Made by a program: the position numbers and the translations under genes
Shown here: in pieces, positions 35,307 through 44,256 of the stretch
How positions within the stretch are numbered: position 1 is the first letter of the stretch
Layout: each line of letters starts with the position of its first letter
Notes under the pieces: model-generated
Database searches by the model: none
The model's input: the letters and a program-made list of their open reading frames with translations, nothing else
Told to the model about the DNA's origin: nothing
NCBI RefSeq assembly: GCF_004134945.1
Contig: NZ_SBAP01000006.1
Location: 30,462 to 94,461 of the forward strand
DNA: 64,000 nt
Source: Fusobacterium_C necrophorum_A
GTDB lineage: Bacteria > Fusobacteriota > Fusobacteriia > Fusobacteriales > Fusobacteriaceae
Direction of reading: 5' to 3'

Positions 35307-36104
35307 TTATTGTTTTAAACTTAAAATGACTTCTACTCCACTATGATCTGAAATGCAGGGATAATTTTTCCCGTTAAAAATCACAAAACTGCTCAGTACC
35401 TTTCTTTCTTTATTTAAGAAAATATAGTCCAATCTTTTTTCTTCTCGAGAATCCTCCCAACCGCTGATATTTTTATGAACTGTAATTCCATCGTCTTTTT
35501 CCTTTGCCAAGACATAGCTGTCAAAAAGGCCTTGATTTATTATTTTTTGATAGGAACTTCTATCATGAACGGCGTCCGTATTAAAATCTCCCATCAATAT
35601 CTTCAAACAGTCTTTATCAGAATGTTTTAAAATAGTCTGAATATTTTTTTCCATCTTTTCTTCCCGACAATCCGGTAAATTCATATGACAACTGTAAAAT
35701 TCTATTTTTTCTCCTTCCATTTCTAATGTTATCTTCGCAATTTTACGAGACGAAATGGAATGAATTGTTTGGGAGTCCGTACAATAAAACGCATCTTTCT
35801 CCAAAATAGGATGTCTGCTTAGCAAAGAAATTCCCTCTTCATAAATATCAAAACCGATATGAGAATGACTCCAAAAATATTCATACTTCTCTTCCGTATA
35901 CTTTTGTATTTTTTTTAATAATTGATAAAGAAAATTATCCTCTCTCATGTCTGCCAATACAGGTTTTGATTTTATTTGCTGATTCACCTCTTGCAGTGCC
36001 ACCACATCATATCTTTTTTCTGCAATGGTTTTTGCCAGTATTTCCATTTTTTCTTCTTGATTTTCTTCCAACCAACTATGAACATTTATTGTTAACAGTT
36101 TCAT
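35307..36104 (-). CDS. Endonuclease/exonuclease/phosphatase family hydrolase
   Basis: About 265 residues of the EEP superfamily: LLTINVHSW, VVALQEVNQQ (metal-binding Glu), LMGDFNTDA (Asp/Asn) and ISDHSGVEV (catalytic His) are in order. Substrate unknown; family members cut nucleic acids, phospholipids or sugar phosphates. A longer frame starts at 36140, but GAGGAAG is directly before the ATG at 36104. It overlaps malQ by about 29 bp and precedes the PTS gene, so it belongs to the maltose operon. Confidence 0.82.
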   Translation of the reverse strand: MKLLTINVHSWLEENQEEKMEILAKTIAEKRYDVVALQEVNQQIKSKPVLADMREDNFLYQLLKKIQKYTEEKYEYFWSHSHIGFDIYEEGISLLSRHPILEKDAFYCTDSQTIHSISSRKIAKITLEMEGEKIEFYSCHMNLPDCREEKMEKNIQTILKHSDKDCLKILMGDFNTDAVHDRSSYQKIINQGLFDSYVLAKEKDDGITVHKNISGWEDSREEKRLDYIFLNKERKVLSSFVIFNGKNYPCISDHSGVEVILSLKQ

Positions 36105-37617
36105 CTTCTTCCTCAACCTTATCTTCTCTTTCTCGTCCATATAATCCTGTCATATGACGTAGAAATCCTTTTTTTTCTTCCGTTAATTCTCCTGCTCTCA
36201 TTCTCCATTCCCAATTTCCCCCCATAACGGATGGAATATTCATTCTGGCTTCTTTCCCCTTTTCCAATAAATCCTGCATGGTTACGACTGCTAAAACACT
36301 GACAGAAGAAAAAATTCCTCGAATCATTGCCTGAGGAATGCTCTCCCCTTCTCTTATGTTTAAAAATTGACGCACATATCGCTTTATTTCTTCCGTTTGT
36401 TCTTCAAACCACGAAGAAACTACAGGATTATCATGGGTTCCTATATAGGATATGGAGTTTTGAGTATAACGGTAAGGCAAATCTTTATTTTCAGCTCCTC
36501 CTTCGAAAGCAAATTGTAGAATATGCATTCCCGGAAAACCGCAATCTTCTAATAATTTTTGGGCTTTTTCATCAATAAAACCTAGATCTTCTGCAATAAT
36601 AGGAACTTCTCCCAGCTCTTTTTTTATCGTGTCAAACAATTCCAAGCCCGGTCCCGGCTCCCAAGTTCCTTCTTTGGCTACTACAGCATCTCCATCAATT
36701 TGCCAGTAATCTGAAAAACCTTTGAAATGATCCATTCGTATCACATCATATATTTTTAAGCTTTCCTGAATTCTATCTACCCACCAACTATATTTTTTCT
36801 CTTTCTGTGCTTCCCAGTCATAGATAGGATTCCCCCAAAGCTGGCCGTTTGGACTGAAATCATCCGCCGGACAACCGGCAACATATAAAACCTGTCCCTT
36901 TTCATCCAACTTAAATAACTCCGGCATAGTCCACATTTCCACACTGTCTTTTGAAACATAAATGGGCATATCTCCAATAATTTGAATTCCCTTTTTATTT
37001 GCATAATCTTTTAATTTGTGCCATTGGTAAAAGAATAAAAATTGACTGATACTATGATATAAAATTTCTTCTTTCAACATCATTCTATATTTTTCTAAGG
37101 AAGCTTTTTCTCTTTTCTGAATTTTCTCATCCTTCCAATCTTGTAATGCCTGATTCGAAAAATAACCCTTAATTGCCATATATTCGGAAAAATCATCTAG
37201 CCAAAGCTGATTTTCTTTTCGAAATTCTTCCAAAGCAGTCATCCATTTCTTACTTTTTTGAAAATTTTGAACTACCTTTGCCAACACTAATTTTCTGCTT
37301 TCATATACAGCGGAATAATTTACTTTTTCTTCCTCATTTCCATAAAAAAGAGTTTGATACTCTTCTTCCAACAACAATTTTTCCTCTCGCAACATATCAA
37401 AATCTATAAAATTTATATTCCCTGCAATCGCAGAAAAAGACTGATAGGGAGAATCTCCATAGCCGGTTGTTGTCAAAGGCAGTATTTGCCAATAACTTTG
37501 TTTCGTTTCTTCTAAAAAATCCACAAAGCGATATGCCTCTTTTCCAAAAGTTCCAATACCAAATTTTCCGGGTAAAGAACTGATATGCAGCAATACTCCA
37601 CTACTTCTCTTCAACAT
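36076..37617 (-). CDS. malQ: 4-alpha-glucanotransferase (amylomaltase)
   Basis: About 513 residues, GH77. SGVLLHISSLPGKFGIGTFG, WQILPLTTTGYGDSPYQSFSA, RMDHFKGF (nucleophile Asp) and YIGTHDNPVVSSWF are typical. Transfers glucan segments between maltodextrins. GGAGGA before the ATG at 37617 decides the start over the in-frame ATG at 37629. First gene of a leftward malQ-EEP hydrolase-PTS operon. Confidence 0.93.
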   Translation of the reverse strand: MLKRSSGVLLHISSLPGKFGIGTFGKEAYRFVDFLEETKQSYWQILPLTTTGYGDSPYQSFSAIAGNINFIDFDMLREEKLLLEEEYQTLFYGNEEEKVNYSAVYESRKLVLAKVVQNFQKSKKWMTALEEFRKENQLWLDDFSEYMAIKGYFSNQALQDWKDEKIQKREKASLEKYRMMLKEEILYHSISQFLFFYQWHKLKDYANKKGIQIIGDMPIYVSKDSVEMWTMPELFKLDEKGQVLYVAGCPADDFSPNGQLWGNPIYDWEAQKEKKYSWWVDRIQESLKIYDVIRMDHFKGFSDYWQIDGDAVVAKEGTWEPGPGLELFDTIKKELGEVPIIAEDLGFIDEKAQKLLEDCGFPGMHILQFAFEGGAENKDLPYRYTQNSISYIGTHDNPVVSSWFEEQTEEIKRYVRQFLNIREGESIPQAMIRGIFSSVSVLAVVTMQDLLEKGKEARMNIPSVMGGNWEWRMRAGELTEEKKGFLRHMTGLYGREREDKVEEEDETVNNKCS

Positions 37618-37652
37618 AAATTCCTCCATTTATTTTTCATATTTTTCATTTT

Positions 37653-37681
37653 ATTATAAATAATTTTGTAAAAAAAAGCAA
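37653..37681 (-). promoter_or_regulatory. Promoter of the malQ operon
   Basis: Minus strand TTGCTT (37676-37681), 17-base spacer, TATAAT (37653-37658). Confidence 0.8.
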
Positions 37682-37682
37682 C

Positions 37683-37698
37683 ACATTTACGTAAATGT
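37683..37698. promoter_or_regulatory. 16-bp perfect palindrome, probable GntR-regulator operator
   Basis: ACATTTACGTAAATGT lies next to the -35 box of the malQ promoter and between the divergent malQ operon and the GntR-type regulator gene. A regulator bound here could repress both directions. Confidence 0.7.
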
Positions 37699-37772
37699 TT
37701 TATAAATTTTATGTTTTCTATTCTAAAATTGTGATATAATATAGAAAAAGAAAGGGAGAAGAAGGAAAAACT

Positions 37773-38486
37773 ATGAGTAAATATATAGAAGTATATCAAG
37801 ATATTAAGAAAAAAATTGAAAATGGAGAATTCAAAAGAGGAGAAGAGCTTGTCAGTGAAACCGAACTCTCAAAACAATATTCTTATTCTAAAGATACGAT
37901 TCGAAAATCTCTTTCTTTATTGGAAATGAACGGTTATATTCAAAAAATAAAGGGAAAAAATTCTAAAGTATTAGGTCATGGAAGAATGAAAAATACATTT
38001 TTAGGAAGCATTCAAACTTCCCAAGAATTGAATCAAAGCCAAAAATATTCTATTCAAAACCATATTATCTCCTTGGAAAAAATTCCGGCAAACACAAAGC
38101 TAATGGAAATTTTTTCTATCAATGCTCCAAAAATGTTTTATAAAGTCATTCGCAGCCGTTCTATTGATGGAGAACATTTAGAATTTGATGTTTTTTATTT
38201 CGATCAAAGCTTGGTTCCCAAGTTGACAAAAAAGACTGCAGAAAAATCCATCTATGAATATCTGGAAAATCATTTAAATTTAAAAATTAGCCATTCACGC
38301 CGTGAAATCTTTTTCCGATATGCTACAAAAGAAGAAAAAATGTACATGGATTTAAAAAATTTTGACATGGTGGCTGTCATTGAAAGTGTCACTTATCTCT
38401 CTAATGGAAGTGTTCTGCAATATGGAACAACCAGCTATCGTCCCGATAAATTCAGTTTTATCAGTATTGCAAAAAGAAATAAATAA
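37773..38486 (+). CDS. GntR family transcriptional regulator with UTRA domain (TreR-like)
   Basis: 237 residues: winged helix (GEELVSETELSKQYSYSKDTIRKSLSLLEMNGYI split over two helices) and a UTRA effector domain (MFYKVIRSRSIDGEHLEFDV..., VLQYGTTSYRPDKFSF). Related to TreR-type sugar regulators. Divergent from the maltose operon, so it is the likely local regulator, with a sugar phosphate as ligand. AGGAGAAGGA sits upstream of the ATG, behind a TATAAT at 37735-37740. Confidence 0.88.
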   Translation: MSKYIEVYQDIKKKIENGEFKRGEELVSETELSKQYSYSKDTIRKSLSLLEMNGYIQKIKGKNSKVLGHGRMKNTFLGSIQTSQELNQSQKYSIQNHIISLEKIPANTKLMEIFSINAPKMFYKVIRSRSIDGEHLEFDVFYFDQSLVPKLTKKTAEKSIYEYLENHLNLKISHSRREIFFRYATKEEKMYMDLKNFDMVAVIESVTYLSNGSVLQYGTTSYRPDKFSFISIAKRNK

Positions 38487-38495
38487 AAATAATAT

Positions 38496-38534
38496 AAAAA
38501 AGGCTAACTCAAAATCCGATGAGATAGCCTTTTC
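38496..38534. terminator. Bidirectional terminator between gntR-type gene and META gene
   Basis: Stem AAAAAGGCTA / TAGCCTTTT with A and T runs on both sides, between convergent genes. Confidence 0.85.
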
Positions 38535-38588
38535 TTCAATAGTCTACTATATTTTTTTATGTTTGCTTCTTAGTTTCCTTTTTCTCTG

Positions 38589-39017
38589 TTATTTGATTCG
38601 CTGAAAGATTAATTTTTCTTGAAACGGAGTGCTTAACACCAAGTTTTCTCCCTCAAAATAAATACTGTCCGAATCTTTTAAAAGAGTCAGATACTTCACT
38701 TGGAGGATTCTTTGCTCCTGTACCCCCTTATGTTCTGTCGTGAAAACCTCTCCTACTTTTAATTTTCCATTTTCGAGCTGAGCCTGTCCCCAAAAACGAT
38801 TTAAGCCTGTGTATCCATAGATACGATTCCGAATATCAAAACCCAAAGTAATCTTATTTCCACCAAAAGGACTAATCATTTTATATTCTCTTCCAAGCAA
38901 TTCCTGATAGGAAAGCACTATCGTTTTTTCAACTTCCTTTACCGGTTCTGCTGCTATACTCTGGATACTGCATAAGGAAAATAGCAACACCATAATCATC
39001 GTCCATTTTTTTCCCAT
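38589..39017 (-). CDS. Exported META/HslJ-like domain protein
   Basis: 142 residues with a clear signal peptide (KKWTMIMVLLFSLCSIQSIAA, cut near AEP). The mature part, with YQELLGREYKMISPFGG, KITLGFDIRNRIYGYTGLNRF and LKLTLLKDSDSIYF-like strands, resembles the META domain found in secreted HslJ-type proteins. Periplasmic; function unknown. Its ATG overlaps the stop of the cyclophilin lipoprotein gene (TAATG). Confidence 0.7.
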   Translation of the reverse strand: MGKKWTMIMVLLFSLCSIQSIAAEPVKEVEKTIVLSYQELLGREYKMISPFGGNKITLGFDIRNRIYGYTGLNRFWGQAQLENGKLKVGEVFTTEHKGVQEQRILQVKYLTLLKDSDSIYFEGENLVLSTPFQEKLIFQRIK

Positions 39018-39826
39018 TATTCCGTTACCTCTTTTTTATTTTGAAACATATTTCCAACAGCACGTATCAATTTAGGAATCGGATACTCAAATTGAGAAGA
39101 ATTTTTCTTGTCATCTCTGGTAAAAATTCTATCCAATTCTGCTTGATAGTCTTTGATTTGTTCCGGTGTAGGATCTGCAATCGGATATTTCTTTAAATTT
39201 GGATACAATTCATCAATTCTTTCATTCCATGCTTCCACTTGATATTTATTCAAAGATAAAATCAAATCGACATCTCCTGTGAATTTCACCTCTTTAATCA
39301 CATCTCCCACTTCCAATTTTCTAATTTTTTGGAAATCGGCTTCTGATTTAATCTCTCCAAAAATAGTATGTAAACCGTTCAACCAATCGGCAGGATATAA
39401 GGTAAAAAAGAATTGAGAGCCTCCTGTATTTGGTCCTGCATTTGCCATAGCCAACATTCCATATTGATAGAAATCCAACCATTCTACAAATTCATCAGGA
39501 ATGGTATACCCCGGTCCTCCCGTTCCCGTTCCTGTAGGATCTCCCGCTTGTACCACAAAATTTTCAACAGCACGAGTTACTTTTGTTTCATCATAAAATC
39601 CTCTTTTTGCCAAATTAATAAAGTTCGCAACCGTAATTGGTGCTGCTTCCGGATATAAATAGAAGTCAATCTCTCCCTGTGTGGTTACAAAGGTTGCGAC
39701 AATATTGTTATACCTAGCACTTGTATCAGTAAATAATTTTTTGGTATCTTTCACCACTTCATTGGCACAAGATGTCAGTAAAATCATTGTGAACATTGCC
39801 AAAAACAACTTTACTAATTTTTTCAT
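39017..39826 (-). CDS. Lipoprotein peptidyl-prolyl isomerase, cyclophilin type
   Basis: 269 residues. Signal peptide ends in the lipobox LTSC (Cys about 20), so it is a lipoprotein. The cyclophilin domain shows FVTTQGEIDFYLYPEAAP, FVVQAGDPTGTGTGGPGY, GSQFFFTLYPADWLNG and HTIFGEI. A charged extension of about 80 residues follows the domain and is unlike minimal PpiB. Assists folding at the envelope. GGAGGT lies upstream of the ATG. Confidence 0.9.
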   Translation of the reverse strand: MKKLVKLFLAMFTMILLTSCANEVVKDTKKLFTDTSARYNNIVATFVTTQGEIDFYLYPEAAPITVANFINLAKRGFYDETKVTRAVENFVVQAGDPTGTGTGGPGYTIPDEFVEWLDFYQYGMLAMANAGPNTGGSQFFFTLYPADWLNGLHTIFGEIKSEADFQKIRKLEVGDVIKEVKFTGDVDLILSLNKYQVEAWNERIDELYPNLKKYPIADPTPEQIKDYQAELDRIFTRDDKKNSSQFEYPIPKLIRAVGNMFQNKKEVTE

Positions 39827-39914
39827 AAATATAGACCTCCTAAGTTTGTTTTTAAGTCTTTTCTACATAGCTGTTATTATTATACCCGGATTTTTTGGAA
39901 ATAACAAGCTTTTG

Positions 39915-40688
39915 TTAACTGATAACATTTTTTTGTAACTTTTTCGTTGAAATTGTTAACACAATCGATAAAGCTATCAATATGACGGAAAGTGCATTAA
40001 TGACCGGAGACACTCCCAAACGTATCATAGAGTAAATCCGAAGCGGCAAGGTGGAAGAACCCGGTCCCGCCACAAAAAAAGTAATGACAAAATCGTCAAA
40101 GGACAAGGTCACTGCCATTAAAAATCCCGAAATGATTGCCGGAAACAACATAGGCAAAATGACTTTTTGGAAGGCCTGTCTTTCCGTTGCCCCCAAATCG
40201 TAAGCGGCTTCCACAACCGAATAATCAAATTCCTCCAATCTTGCCATCACAATAAATAAGACATAAGGAATATTAAAGGTCGTATGAGCGATAAAAATTG
40301 TCAACAAACCCAACTTCCAATGAATACTGGCAAACATAATCAACAAGGACACCCCGATGATAATATCGGGTACTACCAAGGGAAGCACGGTCAATAGCTG
40401 TAAGTATTTTTTACTCTTAAAGCTATACCATTTCAATGCAATGGCTCCTAAGGTTCCAATAACAGTGGAAAGCAAACCGGAAACAATGGCAACTCCGATA
40501 CTGTAACGAAATGCCTGCCAAATATTTTCCGAATAGGTAAAAAGCTCCCGATACCAACGTAAAGAAAATCCCTTCCACACCATAGACTTTCCGTCATTGA
40601 AAGAATAGACAATCAAAACCAAAAGAGGTAAATAGAAAAATAACATGGTAATACAAAAGAAAAAGAAAGAAGTTCTTCGTTTATTCAT
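39915..40688 (-). CDS. potC: Spermidine/putrescine ABC transporter permease PotC
   Basis: 257 residues, about six membrane helices, with the EAA-loop motif VVEAAYDLGATERQAFQKVILPML and the usual MALTLSFDDFVI-like segment (SFDDFVITFF). Overlaps potB by 8 bp. The next gene is a cyclophilin, not potD. Confidence 0.92.
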   Translation of the reverse strand: MNKRRTSFFFFCITMLFFYLPLLVLIVYSFNDGKSMVWKGFSLRWYRELFTYSENIWQAFRYSIGVAIVSGLLSTVIGTLGAIALKWYSFKSKKYLQLLTVLPLVVPDIIIGVSLLIMFASIHWKLGLLTIFIAHTTFNIPYVLFIVMARLEEFDYSVVEAAYDLGATERQAFQKVILPMLFPAIISGFLMAVTLSFDDFVITFFVAGPGSSTLPLRIYSMIRLGVSPVINALSVILIALSIVLTISTKKLQKNVIS

Positions 40689-41526
40689 TTTCTTCTCTGA
40701 CCTCCTTTCTGTCCATTTTTGAAAAAATCCAAACCGCTATGCTCGTAATAATGATTAAGGAAGCGGAAATGGTGGATGCTAAGGGCCAGTTTCTTGTAAT
40801 GGTTAAGTGTTGGGCAATAATATTTCCTAACATCGTGGCATTCGTCCCCCCCACTAACTTCGGAACGGCATAAGACCCTAAAGAAGGGATTAAGGTAAAC
40901 AAAGTTGCCGCTATGATTCCGGACTTAATATTTGGAAGAAATACTTTAAAAAATGCCTGACAGTTCGTAGCTCCTAAATCCCTTGCAGCCTCTAATAAAG
41001 AAAAATCAAATTTTTCGACAACTGCATACAAAGGTAAAATAGCAAAGGGTAAACTTGTATATACAGAAATAAGAATTACCGCAGCCGGATTATACAAAAA
41101 TTTAATCGGCTGTTCCAAAATATGAAATTTTGTCAAAAGAGAATTGAAAAAACCGTTACTTCCCAAAAGAGAAATCCACGAGTAAATTCTCACTAAAAAA
41201 TTCGTCCAAAAAGGAATAATCACTAAAAACAACAATTCCTGTTTATATCGAGAACGAGCAATATAATAAGCAACCGGTATAGAAAAAAATACCGTGAAAA
41301 GAGTAATCCATACTGAAATATAAATCGTTTTCCATAATACGGTCAAAAAGACTTTATCTCGAAAAATAGAAAAAGTAGCCATAGAGAAGGAAAACTCAAC
41401 TCCACCGTAGGTTCCTTTTTTTAAAAAAGCGTAAGATAACACAATCAACATAGGAATCATAAAAAACAAAGTCAGCCACAAAGTAATAGGCAAAGTATAA
41501 AAATATTTTTTCTTGCTATGTTTCAC
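40681..41526 (-). CDS. potB: Spermidine/putrescine ABC transporter permease PotB
   Basis: 281 residues with the EAA-loop LLEAARDLGATNCQAFFKVFLPN and PSLGSYAVPKLVGGTNATMLG near the C-terminus, as in PotB. A run of seven C (40846-40852) falls in the GG-coding part. Follows potA with one base between. Confidence 0.92.
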   Translation of the reverse strand: MKHSKKKYFYTLPITLWLTLFFMIPMLIVLSYAFLKKGTYGGVEFSFSMATFSIFRDKVFLTVLWKTIYISVWITLFTVFFSIPVAYYIARSRYKQELLFLVIIPFWTNFLVRIYSWISLLGSNGFFNSLLTKFHILEQPIKFLYNPAAVILISVYTSLPFAILPLYAVVEKFDFSLLEAARDLGATNCQAFFKVFLPNIKSGIIAATLFTLIPSLGSYAVPKLVGGTNATMLGNIIAQHLTITRNWPLASTISASLIIITSIAVWIFSKMDRKEVREENE

Positions 41527-41527
41527 T

Positions 41528-42667
41528 CTAGCTCACCTCTATCAAAAAGCCGTCGTCGGCATCCCATGAAATAAAAGCATCTTCATCCCACCAAATAGCA
41601 GCTTCATCGTTATCATCAAAATAGACGGCATGTTGTTGAAACACTTTGAAAGTGTACTGCTCTTTCTGACACAAATGCACAAAATATTTACTTTGGAAGC
41701 CTGTGTAAATCAATTCATTGACATAGACAGGCAAAGTGTTAATCGTAGAGCGTCTTCCTCTGGGTTTTGTTTTGGTCAATTTAATTTTTTCGGGACGAAT
41801 CGAAACTTTGACATGATTTCCAATCTCCACCGCCTTATCTTGTTCAATGATCAACTCTCCCAAGTCCTCGGTACGAATTTTTGCAAAATTATTTTCCAAG
41901 AGTTCAATGACTTCTCCCTCCAAGAAGTTATTATCCCCTAAAAAATCAGCCACAAACATATTTGCCGGGGATTCATACACTTCTGCCGGAGTTCCGATTT
42001 GCAAAATTTCCCCTTGGTTCATCACGGCAATTCTATCCGAAATGGAAAGAGCTTCCTGTTGGTCATGAGTGATAAAAATAAAAGTAATTCCCACCTCTTC
42101 ATGAATTAAGTCCAATTCCAGCAACAAATTTTGTCGCAATTTTGCATCCAAAGCGGACAAAGGTTCATCCAATAACAAAACTCCCGGCTTATTAATCAAA
42201 GCTCTTGCAATGGCAACTCTTTGTTGTTGCCCTCCGGAAAGCTGACTGGGCTTTTTCTTCATATGTTCTTCCAAACCCACGAGAGAAATATATTTTTTCA
42301 CTTCTTCTTCAATCATTTTTTCTTCTACTTTTTTTAAACGCAACGGAAAAGCGACATTTTCATATACTGTTAAATGAGGAAACAGGGAGTATTTTTGAAA
42401 AATGGTATTTACATTTCTCAAATTCGGGGGTAAATCCAATAGATTTTCCTCTCCTAGATAAATAGCTCCTTCATCTGCCGGAATAAAACCTGCTATCATT
42501 CGAAGTAAGGTTGTCTTTCCACAACCGGAAGGACCTAAAATAGAGAAAAACTCTCCTTGATTTATTGTGAAATTGATGTCTTTTAACACTTCAACTCCAT
42601 CAAAACTTTTACGAACATGTTCGATTCGAATATCCTTTTTTTCCAATCTTTGTTTAACCTCCACCAT
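41528..42667 (-). CDS. potA: Spermidine/putrescine ABC transporter ATP-binding protein PotA
   Basis: 379 residues. Walker A LGPSGCGKTTLLRMIAG, signature LSGGQQQRVAIARAL, Walker B LLDEPLSALDAKLR, switch THDQQEA, C-terminal TOBE domain (VSIRPEKIKL). The RBS is weak (AAGGTAGAG). First of potABC; no substrate-binding PotD gene is adjacent. Confidence 0.92.
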   Translation of the reverse strand: MVEVKQRLEKKDIRIEHVRKSFDGVEVLKDINFTINQGEFFSILGPSGCGKTTLLRMIAGFIPADEGAIYLGEENLLDLPPNLRNVNTIFQKYSLFPHLTVYENVAFPLRLKKVEEKMIEEEVKKYISLVGLEEHMKKKPSQLSGGQQQRVAIARALINKPGVLLLDEPLSALDAKLRQNLLLELDLIHEEVGITFIFITHDQQEALSISDRIAVMNQGEILQIGTPAEVYESPANMFVADFLGDNNFLEGEVIELLENNFAKIRTEDLGELIIEQDKAVEIGNHVKVSIRPEKIKLTKTKPRGRRSTINTLPVYVNELIYTGFQSKYFVHLCQKEQYTFKVFQQHAVYFDDNDEAAIWWDEDAFISWDADDGFLIEVS

Positions 42668-42786
42668 ATAAAATTCTCTACCTTATTTATAATATCATAT
42701 TTTCTAATCAAATTAAATAAAAAGTTGAATTTTGAAAAAAAATAATATAAATTAATAGGTAAGAGAAGGATTAGGAGGCGATATCT

Positions 42787-43809
42787 ATGACATTACAGGA
42801 AGTATATCAAGAAGCACGTGGCAGAATGAAAGGATTTTGTTCTATTTGTCCGGAGTGCAACGGAAAAGTCTGTGCAGGAAAAGTACCGGGAATGGGAGGC
42901 TGTGGAAGCGGATTTTCTTTTCAACACAATTATACGACCTTGAAGGCCCTTCATCTACAGATGAGATGTTTACACCAAGTGAAAGACCCGAAAACAGCAG
43001 TGGAAATCTTTGGACAAAATTTATCCATGCCTATTTTAGGAGCTCCTATCACAGGAACCAAATTTAATTTTGGAGGTTATGTCACACAGGAAGAATTCTG
43101 TGATGATATTATTTTGGGTGCAAAAGCGGCAGGAACTTTAGCTATGATTGGAGATACGGGAGATCCCGCTGCCTATGAAGCGGGGATTGCTTCCTTAAAA
43201 AAAGCAAAAGGCTTGGGAATTGCCATTATCAAACCGAGACACAACGAAGAAATTATCAAGAGAATTCGTCTTGCAGAAGAGGCTTCCGCCATTGCTGTCG
43301 GGATTGATTTGGATGGAGCCGGTCTATTAACCATGAAACTTTTCCATCAACCGGTCGAACCGAAATCTATCGAAGATTTAAAAATATTGGTTCAATCCAC
43401 AAAACTTCCCTTCCTTGTCAAAGGAATTTTAAGTGTAGAGGAGGCAAAGGCCTGTGTAGAAGCGGGAGTACATGCCATTGTCGTTTCCAATCATGGAGGT
43501 AGAGTTTTGGATGATTGTATTTCTCCGGTGGAAGTTCTACAAGAAATCGTAAAAGAAGTGGGAGACAAGATTATCGTTTTGGCAGACGGAAACGTAAGAA
43601 GCGGAGAAGATGTGTTGAAATATTTGTCTTTAGGAGCGAAAGCCGTCTTGGTGGGAAGACCTTGTATCTGGGCTTCCGTCGGAAATCGCCAATCGGGGAT
43701 CGAAACCTTATTTCATGAATTACAGGCACAACTATACAAGGCTATGTTGATGACGGGAAATGCTTCCGTGAATAGCATTGCTCCGAATACTATTTTTAAA
43801 AATGCTTAA
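42787..43809 (+). CDS. FMN-dependent alpha-hydroxy-acid oxidizing protein (LldD/lactate-oxidase family)
   Basis: 340 residues, shorter than classic LldD. The active-site His/Arg motif VSNHGGRVLDD, LVKGILSVEEA and LADGNVRSGEDVLKYLSLGAK fit the FMN (S)-2-hydroxy-acid dehydrogenase family. An unusual N-terminal cysteine set, FCSICPECNGKVC (residues about 17-29), could bind a metal or Fe-S cluster. Substrate uncertain; lactate is possible. AGGAGG precedes the ATG. Divergent from potABC. Confidence 0.85.
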   Translation: MTLQEVYQEARGRMKGFCSICPECNGKVCAGKVPGMGGCGSGFSFQHNYTTLKALHLQMRCLHQVKDPKTAVEIFGQNLSMPILGAPITGTKFNFGGYVTQEEFCDDIILGAKAAGTLAMIGDTGDPAAYEAGIASLKKAKGLGIAIIKPRHNEEIIKRIRLAEEASAIAVGIDLDGAGLLTMKLFHQPVEPKSIEDLKILVQSTKLPFLVKGILSVEEAKACVEAGVHAIVVSNHGGRVLDDCISPVEVLQEIVKEVGDKIIVLADGNVRSGEDVLKYLSLGAKAVLVGRPCIWASVGNRQSGIETLFHELQAQLYKAMLMTGNASVNSIAPNTIFKNA

Positions 43810-43850
43810 TTTTCGGACATCCTTGCCAAACTTTTATACACAAATATTGG

Positions 43851-43880
43851 TTGACAAAAAGGAGAAGATTATCTTATAAT
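43851..43880 (+). promoter_or_regulatory. Promoter of ptsH
   Basis: TTGACA (43851-43856), 18-base spacer, TATAAT (43875-43880): consensus boxes about 45 bases before the ptsH ATG. Confidence 0.88.
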
Positions 43881-43926
43881 ATTTACGAAGAATTATATTA
43901 TATGTATATGAAAGGGTTGATAGATT

Positions 43927-44190
43927 ATGGCAAATAAAACGGTAGAAATTACAAACGAAACTGGATTACATACAAGACCCGGAAACGAGTTTGTAAGTTT
44001 GGCAAAAACGTTCTCTTCTCAAATTGAAGTGGAAAATGAAGCCGGAAAAAAAGTAAAAGGAACATCTCTATTAAAGCTTCTTTCTTTGGGAATTAAGAAA
44101 GGAAGCAAGGTAACCGTTCATGCAGAAGGAGAAGACGCAGAGCAAGCAGTAGAACAATTGGCAAATCTACTTGAAAATTTAAAAGACTAA
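43927..44190 (+). CDS. ptsH: Phosphocarrier protein HPr
   Basis: 87 residues. Active His15 in ETGLHTRPG and the region around the regulatory serine (GTSLLKLLSLG, Ser47, aligned with Ser46 of Gram-positive HPr). Relays phosphate from enzyme I to sugar permeases such as the maltose PTS in this window. Followed by an internal terminator and ptsI. Confidence 0.95.
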   Translation: MANKTVEITNETGLHTRPGNEFVSLAKTFSSQIEVENEAGKKVKGTSLLKLLSLGIKKGSKVTVHAEGEDAEQAVEQLANLLENLKD

Positions 44191-44207
44191 GAGCTAATAT
44201 GAATTGG

Positions 44208-44237
44208 ATAGAGGATTTAAAATCCTCTATTTTTTTT
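44208..44237 (+). terminator. Terminator between ptsH and ptsI
   Basis: ATAGAGGATTT / AAATCCTCTAT stem followed by seven T. It likely lets more ptsH than ptsI message be made. Confidence 0.85.
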
Positions 44238-44256
44238 AGGAAACAAGGAGTGGTTT

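Noticed and set aside
40846..40852. Seven-C run in potB as a second phase switch
   Set aside because: Short and in frame inside a conserved segment; too weak to call.
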